Assembly (NCBI GenBank): GCA_043731355.1
Contig: JAYTJE010000028.1
Coordinates: forward strand, 1-64,000
DNA from: GWC2-56-14 sp043731355
Lineage (GTDB): Bacteria > Nitrospirota > UBA9217
Length of the DNA stretch: 64,000 bases
Direction of reading: 5' to 3'
Positions 25,143 through 34,162 of this stretch are shown piece by piece. The translations under genes were made by a program, and so were the position numbers. How positions within the stretch are numbered: the stretch's first letter is position 1; each line of letters opens with the position of its first letter. Below the pieces are notes generated by a model. It saw only the letters and a program-made list of their open reading frames with translations, did no database searches and was not told the origin of the DNA.

Positions 25143-26123
25143 TTACCACCGGACGAGCGCCGAGGCCCAGGTCAGGCCGCCGCCGAAAGCCTCGAACAGG
25201 AGGAGGTGGTCCTCCTTGATCCTTCCGTCGCGGACCGCCTCGTCCAGCGCCATGGGGATCGAGGCCGCCGAGGTATTCCCATAGTGAGGAAGGGTGAGCA
25301 CGACCTTTTCCATGGGCATGTTCAGACGCTGCGCCATGGCCTGGATGATCCGCAGGTTCGCCTGGTGCGGAATAAGAAAATCGATCTCTTCCGGTTTCAC
25401 CTTGTTGTGCTCCAGCGCTTCCTGAACGACGCCTTCGAGCGCCCGCACCGCGGTTTTGAAGGTTTCATTGCCTTTCATGCGGATGAAGTGCATTTTTTCG
25501 CGGACGGTATCGTGGGACGCCGGGTGTGAGGCGCCGCCCGCCGGGACATGGAGCAGGTCTCCGAACGCACCGTCGGAATGAAGATGCGTTGAAAGGATCC
25601 CGCGCTTGCCCGCGTGCCGCTGGATCACGACCGCTCCGGCCCCGTCGCCGAAAAGGATGCAGGTGGCGCGGTCCTCCCAGTCGGTGAACCGTGACAGGAC
25701 CTCGGCGCCCACGAGCAGGATGTTTTTGTAGGCGCCGGACTTGATGAACGCATCGGCAACGGACATCCCGAAGAGGAACCCTGAACAGGCAGCTGCAATA
25801 TCGAAGGCCGCGGCATTTTTCGCCCCGAGCTTGTTCTGCAGCACACAGCCCATGCTCGGCAGGATGGTGTCCGGCGTCATCGTCGCCACCAGAATGAGAT
25901 CCAGGTCCCGGGCTTCGAGTCCCGCGGCGTTCAGCGCTTTTTTGCCGGCTTCACAGGCAAGATCGGACGTGGTCTGGCCCTTTTCCACGACCCGGCGTTC
26001 CTTGATGCCCGTACGCTCGGTGATCCAGGCATCGCTCGTATCGACGAGCTTTTCCAGGTCATGGTTGGTGATTATCTTTTTCGGGGCGAACGAACCCGTT
26101 CCTGTTATCCGCGCGTGGATCAT
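25143..26123 (-). CDS. fabH: 3-oxoacyl-ACP synthase III
   Basis: FabH starts fatty acid chains by joining acetyl-CoA and malonyl-ACP. The 326-residue protein has the Cys nucleophile in DIAAACSGFLFG, the His in FLIPHQANLRI and the Asn in LPHYGNTSAASI. GTGSFAPKKIITN at the start is typical. It overlaps the plsX stop by 4 bases (ATGA). Confidence 0.97.
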   Translation of the reverse strand: MIHARITGTGSFAPKKIITNHDLEKLVDTSDAWITERTGIKERRVVEKGQTTSDLACEAGKKALNAAGLEARDLDLILVATMTPDTILPSMGCVLQNKLGAKNAAAFDIAAACSGFLFGMSVADAFIKSGAYKNILLVGAEVLSRFTDWEDRATCILFGDGAGAVVIQRHAGKRGILSTHLHSDGAFGDLLHVPAGGASHPASHDTVREKMHFIRMKGNETFKTAVRALEGVVQEALEHNKVKPEEIDFLIPHQANLRIIQAMAQRLNMPMEKVVLTLPHYGNTSAASIPMALDEAVRDGRIKEDHLLLFEAFGGGLTWASALVRW

Positions 26124-27133
26124 TTTACTTTTGTATACTCCATATTCTTTTCAATGCCCTCGCTGAGGCGTTTGTTGATCTCGCTTTTCGCAAGTTCCGC
26201 GGCAACACGGACCGCATTTTTGATCGCCCGGTCGGAGGAGCGTCCGTGGCTGATGATGCTGATGCCGTTGATGCCGATGAGGGGCGCGCCGCCGTATTCA
26301 GCGTAGTCAATGCGGCGTTTGAGCGATCGAAAAACCGGCCGCATCATGACATAGCCGAGTTTCCGGATCAGGTTGTCGCCGATATTCTCGCGGATCATGA
26401 GCCCGATGGTCTCGGCAACGGCTTCGGAGATCTTGAGCACTACATTGCCGATAAATCCGTCGCAGACCACGACATCGGCGTTGCCGCTCATAACGTCGCG
26501 GCCTTCCACATTGCCGACGAAGTTGAGCGACGTTTCGCTCAGGAGTTTGAACGCTTCTTTCGTCAGTTCATTCCCCTTGGTCGCTTCTTCACCGATGGAA
26601 AGCAGGCCCACCCGGGGGTTCTGGTTCTTCAGGAGGTATTTCGAGTAGACCTCGCCCATGATCGCGAACTGCAGGAGATGGTTCGGTTTGCAGTCCACAT
26701 TCGCGCCGACATCCAGAATGATGCACGTGCCTTTCATGGTCGGCATGATCGTGGCGATCGCCGGCCGCTCGATCCCCTCCAGCTTGCCCAGGACGAAGAG
26801 CGAGGTGGCCATGGCCGCGCCGGTATGTCCGGCGCTGATAACCGCGACCGCTTCACCGCTCTTGACCAGTTCGTTGGCAATACGGATCGAGGAGTCTTTT
26901 TTTCTGCGGAAGACCGTGGCGGGCGAATCGAGCATGTCCACCACTTCGGTGGCATTCCGAATTTCCAGAGGAAGCGCTTTTGCGTTGTGGCGCTTGTCAA
27001 GCTCTTCCCGGATTACCTGTTCGATGCCCACCAGGATGATGCCGACGCCGAATTCCTTCGCCGCCTGAACGGCGCCGGCAATAACGGCCTGGGGCGCATT
27101 GTCCCCGCCCATGGCATCAACAGCGATCTTCAT
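26120..27133 (-). CDS. plsX: Phosphate acyltransferase
   Basis: PlsX converts acyl-ACP to acyl-phosphate for phospholipid synthesis. The 337-residue protein begins with IAVDAMGGDNAPQAVIAGA and contains ISAGHTGAAMA, ILDVGANVDCKP, LLSIGEEATKGN and VVCDGFIGNVVLKISE, all diagnostic. It overlaps fabH by 4 bases and lies after rpmF. Confidence 0.97.
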   Translation of the reverse strand: MKIAVDAMGGDNAPQAVIAGAVQAAKEFGVGIILVGIEQVIREELDKRHNAKALPLEIRNATEVVDMLDSPATVFRRKKDSSIRIANELVKSGEAVAVISAGHTGAAMATSLFVLGKLEGIERPAIATIMPTMKGTCIILDVGANVDCKPNHLLQFAIMGEVYSKYLLKNQNPRVGLLSIGEEATKGNELTKEAFKLLSETSLNFVGNVEGRDVMSGNADVVVCDGFIGNVVLKISEAVAETIGLMIRENIGDNLIRKLGYVMMRPVFRSLKRRIDYAEYGGAPLIGINGISIISHGRSSDRAIKNAVRVAAELAKSEINKRLSEGIEKNMEYTKVK

Positions 27134-27144
27134 AGAAACTCCCT

Positions 27145-27199
27145 ACAAAATAAAAGGCAAAGAGGTATACCATGAATACAGTATCATCTCTTTGCCTTT
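27145..27199 (-). terminator. Hairpin terminator/attenuator between rpmF and plsX
   Basis: On the minus strand AAAGGCAAAGAG (27188-27199) pairs perfectly over 12 bp with CTCTTTGCCTTT (27153-27164), followed by TATTTTG. Placed just after the rpmF stop, it can lower expression of plsX and the fab genes relative to the ribosomal protein. Confidence 0.7.
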
Positions 27200-27212
27200 G
27201 AGCGCACGAGCG

Positions 27213-27395
27213 TTATATCTGCTGGACGGTGATGACTTCGCGGCCATTGTAGGTGCCGCAGGAAATGCAGGCATGGTGAGGTTTTTTGACCTCCTGGCAC
27301 TGCGGGCAGATCGTGAGGCTTGGGGCGTCGAGGTGTTTATGCGTGCGCCTCTTGTCTCTGCGTGACTTGGATGTTTTGTGTTTTGGATTCGCCAT
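27213..27395 (-). CDS. rpmF: 50S ribosomal protein L32
   Basis: A 60-residue basic protein with MANPKHKTSKSRRDKRRTH and a zinc-ribbon with two Cys pairs (CPQCQ and CISCG). It is the zinc-binding form of L32. Order yceD-rpmF-plsX is conserved in many bacteria. Confidence 0.97.
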   Translation of the reverse strand: MANPKHKTSKSRRDKRRTHKHLDAPSLTICPQCQEVKKPHHACISCGTYNGREVITVQQI

Positions 27396-27413
27396 GGTTC
27401 TTTCGTGCTCCTT

Positions 27414-27929
27414 CTATTTTTTGAATAGGTCCTTTAGTGCGGAAAAGGCCCCGAATGTTCCTTGAGCAGCTCGATTGCAGTCACACCCTGCTTTATTGAG
27501 GTCCTTGCCGCAGACGGGGCAGAGCCCTTTGCAATTTGCATCATGAAGCGGGACCATGGGAACGGCGATGAGCAGCTGCTCCTTGATAATGGCGGCAGGC
27601 TCGAGCTCTTCGCCATGATAAAATTCCGTATCAAGCTCCGACTGGTTGAGCTCGTGTTCTGTCGAAGACTCCACGGCACTGGCCGGGGCCAGCTCAACGC
27701 TCACCTCGGCGTCGATCGTATAAGGAAAAGAACTCAGGCAACGGCTGCACTCGAGCAACGGTTCAGCCTGTATCCTTCCGGTGACATGAAACAGCCCGGC
27801 GCCCGACGGTTTGAAGTTCAGCACAGCCGTAAATGCCGTTGATGCCGCGCCTTTGTCGAACAGATCAAGCGTATGGGCAAGTTCCAGGGTAAGCCCCTCT
27901 GGAGGTATGTCATTGATCTTGATAGTCAT
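27414..27929 (-). CDS. yceD: YceD/DUF177 family protein
   Basis: A 171-residue DUF177 protein with the CSRCLSSFPYTID segment, an acidic middle and the C-terminal cysteine cluster CKGLCPVCGKDLNKAGCDC that may bind zinc. In bacteria and plastids YceD is linked to 23S rRNA accumulation. It is the first gene after a perfect promoter. Confidence 0.9.
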   Translation of the reverse strand: MTIKINDIPPEGLTLELAHTLDLFDKGAASTAFTAVLNFKPSGAGLFHVTGRIQAEPLLECSRCLSSFPYTIDAEVSVELAPASAVESSTEHELNQSELDTEFYHGEELEPAAIIKEQLLIAVPMVPLHDANCKGLCPVCGKDLNKAGCDCNRAAQGTFGAFSALKDLFKK

Positions 27930-27959
27930 TTTAGCTGCTCCGGGGGCTGTAAGTCTCGA

Positions 27960-27988
27960 ATTATATAGAGAACACCCCGTCTTGTCAA
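27960..27988 (-). promoter_or_regulatory. Perfect sigma-70 promoter of the yceD-rpmF-plsX-fab operon
   Basis: On the minus strand TTGACA (27983-27988), exactly 17 bases, then TATAAT (27960-27965). It starts 31 bases before yceD and is the only strong promoter seen for the lipid gene run. Confidence 0.9.
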
Positions 27989-28014
27989 GAAAAAAGACTT
28001 TTGCCGGAAGAAGC

Positions 28015-29247
28015 TCACGCGTTCGGTATCACGGCTGTATTGGGACCGCCGCCCTTGACCCTGCCGAGCAGAACCAGGCCGATGACAAAAAAAGCCGCAA
28101 TGGACAGGATGGCCGGACGCTGGCTCTTGAAGGTTGACGAGATCACTCCAAATACCAGCGGTCCGGCGATGGCAGAGGTTTTTCCGACAAGGGCATAGAC
28201 CCCGAAGTATTCCGCTTCCCTGCCGTTGGGAATGAACTGGGTGAAGAACGCCCGCGTGCCGGCCTGCACACTGCCGAGGCCAAGGCCGGCGGTGCAGGCG
28301 ACCAGCCAGAACTGGGACTTGGTCCGGACGAGGAAGGCAGCAACGGCAACCGCGGTCCAGAGGAGCAGGGAAAGAGTGACCACTTTTTTCGGCCCCCAGG
28401 TATCGGTGGGCCGGGAAAGGGAAAATGCGCCTACCAGGGCCGTGACCTGGACCGCAAGATAGAGCCCGATCAGTTCGCCCTGGTTGAACCCAAAGGTCGT
28501 GGCGGCAAGGCTGCTTGAAAAGATGATGACCGTATTGACCCCATCCTCATAAATAAGGTAGGCCAGCAGGAATTTTCGCGCTTCACGAAGATGCAGCAGT
28601 TCCTTCAGCGTGTCCACCGCGCTCTGAAAACCTCTGCGGCCCGCCTGAAAGGGGGAGACCGCGACCGGAGTATCGCGGGGCAGGAACAGGAATGCAGGCA
28701 GCGAGAAGACCGTAAAGAAAAGGGCGACCATGGGCCAGATAAGGGAAAGTCGGCCGCTCTGTGCCAGCGGCAGGGCAAGAAGAAGGGCAAGGATGGAGCC
28801 TGCATACCCGACGCCGAAGCCCCACCCGGAGACCCTGCCCTGATACTCTTTTGGAGCGATCCGGGGAAGGAAGGAATTGTAGAATACGAGCCCGCCTTCC
28901 ATTCCGATGTTGGCCAGGGCGATGAGAAAAAAACCGAGCACAACCTCGCCGGGCGTGATCAGCGAGAAACCCGCCACGGCAAGGATGCACGTGAAGGTGT
29001 ACACGGCGAGGAGCCGCTTCCCGCGGCCGGCATAGTCGGCAATGCCGCCGAGAAAGGGCGAGGTGAGGGAGACGATCAGCATACTGAGGGAAATCGCCCG
29101 TCCCCACCAGAGGTCGCCCTGCCCGGCAGCGTTTCCGACAATGCCGTTGATATAGTAAATCTGAAAGATGACCGCAACGATGACGGCGGAGTAGCTTGAG
29201 TTGGCAAAGTCGAAGAGACACCAGCTGATAATCTGTTTTTTGTTCAT
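28015..29247 (-). CDS. UMF1/Atg22-type MFS transporter
   Basis: A 410-residue protein with about twelve membrane helices. The N-terminal ISWCLFDFANSSYSAVIVAV is the hallmark of the UMF1 branch of MFS exporters (related to fungal Atg22). SPFLGGIADYAGRGKR is the loop 2-3 motif. The substrate is unknown; vacuolar relatives export amino acids. It is transcribed towards the yceD promoter. Confidence 0.88.
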   Translation of the reverse strand: MNKKQIISWCLFDFANSSYSAVIVAVIFQIYYINGIVGNAAGQGDLWWGRAISLSMLIVSLTSPFLGGIADYAGRGKRLLAVYTFTCILAVAGFSLITPGEVVLGFFLIALANIGMEGGLVFYNSFLPRIAPKEYQGRVSGWGFGVGYAGSILALLLALPLAQSGRLSLIWPMVALFFTVFSLPAFLFLPRDTPVAVSPFQAGRRGFQSAVDTLKELLHLREARKFLLAYLIYEDGVNTVIIFSSSLAATTFGFNQGELIGLYLAVQVTALVGAFSLSRPTDTWGPKKVVTLSLLLWTAVAVAAFLVRTKSQFWLVACTAGLGLGSVQAGTRAFFTQFIPNGREAEYFGVYALVGKTSAIAGPLVFGVISSTFKSQRPAILSIAAFFVIGLVLLGRVKGGGPNTAVIPNA

Positions 29248-29325
29248 GGTGGGGGGTATGGTATACTAATCAAACGAAGAGCGCAAGGGCCGGAGCCTGG
29301 AGCGCGAGAATGCCGCGAATCCTCC

Positions 29326-29355
29326 TTGACAAAGCCCCCCATGGTTTACTACAAT
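29326..29355 (+). promoter_or_regulatory. Promoter of the TMTC-like gene
   Basis: TTGACA (29326-29331), an 18-base spacer and TACAAT (29350-29355). It lies inside the longest reading frame, so the true start codon must be downstream of about 29362. Confidence 0.75.
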
Positions 29356-29420
29356 GCCGCACCGAAGAACAAAAATCACTGTATGTATATGGGGTATCCT
29401 GCCATGTGGACAACTCAATA

Positions 29421-30992
29421 ATGGGCCGGTGCTTACGGAACGATAAGGCGCTCCTTATTCTCGCGCTGACAAGCGCGTTGTTTACGTTCGCCGTGTATGC
29501 GCCGGGCCTGCGCAACGGTTATGTGTATTACGATGACAACCTCTATATAACGATGAATCAGTCCATCACGCATTTGGATTTTCCATTCGTGCGGTGGGCG
29601 TTCACCACGTTCCAGGTCCATAACTGGCAGCCGCTCACGTGGATATCCTACGCCTTTGATTACGCGCTCTGGGGCATGGACCCGTTCGGGTATCATCTGA
29701 CCAATGTTCTTCTTCATGCGGGCAATACCGCTCTTGTCGTGCTGCTGGTGGCACGGCTCTTCTCCACCGCGCGCCTCCGGGGGAGCATTGGAGCGTACCC
29801 GACTGAGCGAATGCTGATCACCGCGGGAATGACCGGCATTCTTTTCGGCATCCATCCGCTACATGTTGAATCGGTGGCCTGGCTGGGCGAGCGGAAGGAT
29901 GTGCTCTATGCGTTTTTCTACCTGCTCGCGCTTCTTTCCTATATATCCTATGCGGTCGCACCGTCTCGCGGCCAGCGTTTTCGCCTCTACAGTGCCAGTC
30001 TCGTGTTTTTTGCCTGTTCCGCGATGAGCAAGGCCATGGCCGTAACGTTGCCCGTTCTGCTCCTTCTGCTCGATCTTTTTCCGCTGCGCAGGATAGCCGG
30101 CAGCAGAACTGAACTGCTGCGGGTCCTGGTGCTGGAAAAGGCGCCGTTTTTCCTGATCAGCGCACTTGTCTCGCTGCTTGCTTTTATTGCGCAGCGGACA
30201 GGCGGGGCCGTGCAGACCCTTGACGTGATCACCCTGGGGGAACGGGTCCTTGCAGCGGCCCGGGCCGCCTTTTTCTATCTTGAAAAAATGTTTGTCCCCA
30301 AGGGGCTCGCTCCTTTTTATCCGACCTTCCTCCCGATAACAATCGAGGCACATGATCTTCTGGTCCTTGCCGCATACCTGACCATCGTGTTGTCCTGTCT
30401 CTGGTCCGCGCGGCGAAGCTTCATAGTCACCGTGTGGTCATCGTATTTTGTCATGTTGCTCCCCGTGCTTGGGCTCGTCAAGGTCGGCGCCCAGGCTGCG
30501 GCTGACCGCTACGCCTATATGACGATCCTGGGGCCGCTCCTGCTGATCGGGCTCGGGACCGCTTTTGCCGCTGAGCGCATCAGTAATGGCTTCAGCCGGA
30601 CCAGGGGGATCCTGTTTGTTCTCTGTCTTGGCACACTGCTGTCGGTCATTTTAACTTTGCTTACCATCAGGCAAATACCTGTGTGGAAGGACGATATTAG
30701 CTTGTGGACGAGAGAGATCGAGGTCTTTCCCTATTCGGCGCCGCTCGGCTATATCTGCAGGGCTGACGCTTATTCCCGCCGGGGGATGACCGAGCAGGCA
30801 ATAGCGGATTATTCATTTGCGGTGCAGGTTGATTCGGAGAACAGCGAGGCTTACTATAAACGCGGCAAATTATTTTATATCACGGGACGAATGCGCTTGG
30901 CGGCTGACGATTTTGCAAAGGCGCTCTTGTTCAAGCCTGATTTTGGCGAGGCGCGCTACTATAAACAGGTGGCGGAGGAGGGGATGCGCTAG
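29421..30992 (+). CDS. Multi-spanning membrane protein with C-terminal TPRs (TMTC-like)
   Basis: About 523 residues from the ATG at 29421, chosen because a promoter overlaps the upstream part of the frame. Around ten membrane helices start with LLILALTSALFTFAVY. Loop motifs VYYDDNLYITMN, HNWQPLTWISYAFDY, FHLTNVLLHAGN-like and GIHPLHVESVAWLGERKDVL are those of the TMTC/DUF1736 family, whose eukaryotic members are O-mannosyltransferases. Two TPR-like units close the protein. The bacterial substrate is unknown. Three shorter paralogues consisting only of the last helix plus TPRs lie at 38980, 41219 and 41959. Confidence 0.85.
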   Translation: MGRCLRNDKALLILALTSALFTFAVYAPGLRNGYVYYDDNLYITMNQSITHLDFPFVRWAFTTFQVHNWQPLTWISYAFDYALWGMDPFGYHLTNVLLHAGNTALVVLLVARLFSTARLRGSIGAYPTERMLITAGMTGILFGIHPLHVESVAWLGERKDVLYAFFYLLALLSYISYAVAPSRGQRFRLYSASLVFFACSAMSKAMAVTLPVLLLLLDLFPLRRIAGSRTELLRVLVLEKAPFFLISALVSLLAFIAQRTGGAVQTLDVITLGERVLAAARAAFFYLEKMFVPKGLAPFYPTFLPITIEAHDLLVLAAYLTIVLSCLWSARRSFIVTVWSSYFVMLLPVLGLVKVGAQAAADRYAYMTILGPLLLIGLGTAFAAERISNGFSRTRGILFVLCLGTLLSVILTLLTIRQIPVWKDDISLWTREIEVFPYSAPLGYICRADAYSRRGMTEQAIADYSFAVQVDSENSEAYYKRGKLFYITGRMRLAADDFAKALLFKPDFGEARYYKQVAEEGMR

Positions 30993-31069
30993 CGCTATCC
31001 CTCCTCCGCAATTCAAAATTCAACAAGAAATATTCAATACGTTGAATCTTGAATCTTGAATCTTGAATC
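30971..31069. repeat. Stop-codon hairpin plus TTCAA/TTGAA repeat
   Basis: GCGGAGGAGGGGAT and ATCCCTCCTCCGC form a near-perfect stem spanning the stop of the TMTC-like gene. It is followed by ATTCAAAATTCAA, AAATATTCAATA and three CTTGAAT units, an inverted arrangement. The repeat runs into the 3' end of bioA. A second copy of the TTCAA part is at 38903-38957. Confidence 0.7.
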
Positions 31070-32458
31070 CGTGTCGTGCCAGGCCGTGGTTTTCTTTATG
31101 GCGGCGTACACGAGCTCCACCATGCGCTTCAGGTCTTTCTTCGACATGGTGAGCGGCGGCATGAGTACGATGACGTTGCCGAGCGGCCGGATGATGAGCC
31201 CCTGTTTCCTGCATTCCTGGACAACCCGGATCCCGGCCTTATCTTCGAGTGCGTAGGGCCGCTTCGTTTTTTTATCCATGACGAGTTCAATGCCGACCAT
31301 AAAGCCTTTTTGCCGGACATCCCCCACATGCCGCAGTTCCCCTACCATCAGAAGTTGTTTTGAAAGGAAAGAGATCTTCGACTGGAGTTTTGCCAGGGTG
31401 CTTTCCGTCCTGAAAAGGTCTATGTTCGCGATCGCGGCCGCGCAGGCCAGCGGGTTTCCCGTGTAGGTGTGGCCGTGAAAGAAGGTCCTGAGGTCCCGGT
31501 ATTCCCCCAGAAATCCCTCGTATATCTTGTTCGTCGTGAGCGTGGCCGCCAGCGGCAGGTACCCGCCCGTAATGCCTTTGGCAGTGCAAAGGATATCGGG
31601 CGCTACACCCTCCTGTTCGCAGGCGAACATCGTTCCGGTCCTGCCGAACCCGGTCGCGACCTCATCGGCGATCATCAGGATATTGTGTTGGGTGCAGAGC
31701 TGTCTGATTTTTTTCAGATACCCGGGAGGCTGCATGAGCATGCCTGCCGCGCCCTGGACCAGTGGCTCGATGATGAGGGCCGCTGTTTCATGGCGGTATT
31801 TCCGGACCACCCGGCCCGCCTGTTCCGCGCAGAACAGGCCGCAGTCAGGGTAGGTCTTGCCGAACGTGCAGCGGTAACAGTGCGGGGTCGGGAGCTTGCG
31901 GGTCTTGAACAGCAGTGGCCGGTAGAGCTTATGGAAAAGGTCTATGCCGCCGACGCTTACGGAGCCGATGGTGTCGCCGTGATACGATTCGGCAAGGGAG
32001 ATAAAGCCGGTCTTCCGGTGATAGGCGGGCTTCTGCTGCTGCCAGAACTGGAATGCGATCTTAAGCGCGATCTCGACGGACGTGGACCCGCTGTCGGAAT
32101 AGAATACTTTTGCCAATCCCCGGGGGGCGAGGGCCACCAGTTTTTCGCCCAGCAGAATAGCAGGCACGTTTGACAGGCCGAGCAGGGTGGAGTGGGCGAC
32201 CTTCTTCAGCTGGCGCGCGACGGCCGCATCGATTTCTTTCTTCCGATGGCCGTGGACCGTGACCCAGAGCGACGATACTCCATCAAGGTATTTTTTGCCG
32301 CGGATGTCGGTGAGCACACAGCCTTTGCCGCTTTCGACGACGAGCTGCGGACTTTTTTCCCAGTCCCGCATCTGGGTGAAGGGATGCCAGAGATACTGTT
32401 TGTCCAGCTTTTCGAGGTGATGGGCGAAGCGTTTTTTTCCGGCAGGTCTGTTGATCAC
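31034..32458 (-). CDS. bioA: Adenosylmethionine-8-amino-7-oxononanoate aminotransferase
   Basis: BioA makes 7,8-diaminopelargonic acid in biotin synthesis using SAM as amino donor. The 474-residue PLP enzyme has LWHPFTQM near the start, the SESYHGDTIG-type segment, MIADEVATGFGRTGT, the PLP Lys in CTAKGITGGYLPLA and FFHGHTYTGNPLACAAA. The start is GTG at 32458 with GGAG eight bases upstream. The last residues (about DSRFKIQDSTY) are translated from the adjacent TTGAA repeat and are not family sequence. No other bio genes are nearby. Confidence 0.95.
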   Translation of the reverse strand: MINRPAGKKRFAHHLEKLDKQYLWHPFTQMRDWEKSPQLVVESGKGCVLTDIRGKKYLDGVSSLWVTVHGHRKKEIDAAVARQLKKVAHSTLLGLSNVPAILLGEKLVALAPRGLAKVFYSDSGSTSVEIALKIAFQFWQQQKPAYHRKTGFISLAESYHGDTIGSVSVGGIDLFHKLYRPLLFKTRKLPTPHCYRCTFGKTYPDCGLFCAEQAGRVVRKYRHETAALIIEPLVQGAAGMLMQPPGYLKKIRQLCTQHNILMIADEVATGFGRTGTMFACEQEGVAPDILCTAKGITGGYLPLAATLTTNKIYEGFLGEYRDLRTFFHGHTYTGNPLACAAAIANIDLFRTESTLAKLQSKISFLSKQLLMVGELRHVGDVRQKGFMVGIELVMDKKTKRPYALEDKAGIRVVQECRKQGLIIRPLGNVIVLMPPLTMSKKDLKRMVELVYAAIKKTTAWHDTDSRFKIQDSTY

Positions 32459-32522
32459 TGACTGTTCTCCTTAAGGCGCTTATTATATTTCAACAGCCCT
32501 GTTTGTCAATCATAAAAAGTGC

Positions 32523-32552
32523 TTGAAAAGCCTGGCTTATTTCTGGTACAAT
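32523..32552 (+). promoter_or_regulatory. Promoter of the HtrA gene
   Basis: TTGAAA (32523-32528), an 18-base spacer and TACAAT (32547-32552). It falls inside the longest reading frame and supports a start codon near 32591-32603. Confidence 0.65.
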
Positions 32553-32602
32553 ACGTTTTACTGTTGTGGCCCCTTGAGCCCACCAGGAGGATGCGCATCA
32601 TT

Positions 32603-34099
32603 ATGGTAGCTAAAAAGAGATGGTATGTTGCGGCTTCTTTGCTGCTTCTTATCGGTATTTTCGTCGGTCTCCTCCTTGCATCGCGATTGAACCTCATGTC
32701 CCCGCTCACCGCCAAGAGTCAGGTGTCGTCCAAATCTGTTGACACCCTGACACAGTTGAGCGAGGCGCTGTCGGAAGTGGCTGCGGTATCGACCCCCTCG
32801 GTCGTGAATATCTCAACAACACGGGTCATCAAGTCATCGGATGAAGCGCCCTTCGATTTCTTCGACGATCCCTTTTTCAGGCGGTTCTTCGGCGACCAGT
32901 TGCCGCGCCAGGATGCGCCGAAAGAACACAAAGAACAGAGCCTCGGTTCCGGGGTCATCGTTTCAGCGGACGGGTACATTGTCACGAACAACCATGTGAT
33001 AGAAAAGGCGCAGGAGATCAAGGTCCTGCTGGGCGATAAGCGGGATTTCAAGGCAAGGCTTATCGGCGCCGATCCGAAGACCGACATTGCGGTCATCAAG
33101 ATCGAGGCGAAGGGTCTGCCCGCGCTTGCCTGGGGGGACGCGAGCAAGCTGAAGGTCGGCGAGCTCGTGTTCGCCATCGGGAACCCGTTCGGGCTGAACC
33201 AGACGGTGACCATGGGTGTCATCAGCGCCGTGGGACGGGCCAATGTCGGGATTGCCGACTATGAGGATTTTATCCAGACCGATGCGGCGATAAACCCCGG
33301 CAATTCCGGGGGGGCGCTGCTTAATGCCCGGGGCGAACTGGTCGGCATCAATACCGCGATCGTTTCACGGACGGGCGGCTACCAGGGGATCGGTTTTGCG
33401 GTGCCGAGCAGCATGGCCCGTCAGGTGATGGACAGCCTGGTCAAATACAAAAAAGTGGTCCGGGGCTGGCTCGGGGTGAGCATTCAGGAAGTGACGTCCG
33501 AGCTTGCCGAGGAATTCGGCGTTAAAAATCTTAAAGGAGCGCTGGTCAGCCGTGTCATGAAAGGCAGTCCCGCGGACAATGCGGGCATCAGGCAGGGTGA
33601 CGTTATTCTCCAGGTTAACGGAAAAGACGTGGAGGACACGGGACACCTGCGGAACATGGTTTCCCAAGCTCCTATCGCCTCGAAAGTGAGGATCAGGCTG
33701 CTCCGGCAGAAAAAGGAGCTCGAGGTTGAGGTCGTGGTGTCTGAACTTCCCCGAAAGTTGGCGGAGGCAGCGCCCTCGCGGGACGAAGAATCGGGGAATC
33801 ATGAGGCAAGCGGCGCCCTTGCGGGTCTCGTCGTGCGGGAGTTGACTCCCGAGCTTGCCGGGCATTTTGGCCTCGACGAGAGCGAGACGGGTGTCGTGAT
33901 CGTCAAGACCGACCCGGACAGCAAGGCCTATGAGGCCGGGATCAGGCCCGGCGATATGGTCCTTCAGATAAACCAGAAGAACATCCCGGGCCTGGAAGCA
34001 TACAAAAAAGTCGCGAAGACGCTCCGGTCCAAGGACAGGGTCCTGCTGCTGGTCCGGCGGAACGGCGAGGACCTGTTTGTTACGCTGAGACCTGAATAA
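32603..34099 (+). CDS. htrA: HtrA/DegP family serine protease
   Basis: About 498 residues with an N-terminal membrane anchor (VAASLLLLIGIFVGLLLAS), so the enzyme faces the periplasm. The trypsin-like domain has His in VTNNHVIEKA, Asp in KTDIAVIKI and Ser in INPGNSGGALLN. Two PDZ domains follow (around WLGVSIQEVTSELAEEFG and LAGLVVRELTPELAGHFG). It degrades or refolds damaged envelope proteins. The start is ATG 32603 (MVAKKRW) or 32591; AGGAGG abuts the latter and is 12 bases from the former. Confidence 0.95.
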   Translation: MVAKKRWYVAASLLLLIGIFVGLLLASRLNLMSPLTAKSQVSSKSVDTLTQLSEALSEVAAVSTPSVVNISTTRVIKSSDEAPFDFFDDPFFRRFFGDQLPRQDAPKEHKEQSLGSGVIVSADGYIVTNNHVIEKAQEIKVLLGDKRDFKARLIGADPKTDIAVIKIEAKGLPALAWGDASKLKVGELVFAIGNPFGLNQTVTMGVISAVGRANVGIADYEDFIQTDAAINPGNSGGALLNARGELVGINTAIVSRTGGYQGIGFAVPSSMARQVMDSLVKYKKVVRGWLGVSIQEVTSELAEEFGVKNLKGALVSRVMKGSPADNAGIRQGDVILQVNGKDVEDTGHLRNMVSQAPIASKVRIRLLRQKKELEVEVVVSELPRKLAEAAPSRDEESGNHEASGALAGLVVRELTPELAGHFGLDESETGVVIVKTDPDSKAYEAGIRPGDMVLQINQKNIPGLEAYKKVAKTLRSKDRVLLLVRRNGEDLFVTLRPE

Positions 34100-34162
34100 C
34101 GCATTCCGTTGGGTGAATTTCATAATTTGTTCGATCTTACTTAAGGAGGAGGTGAAATAATC

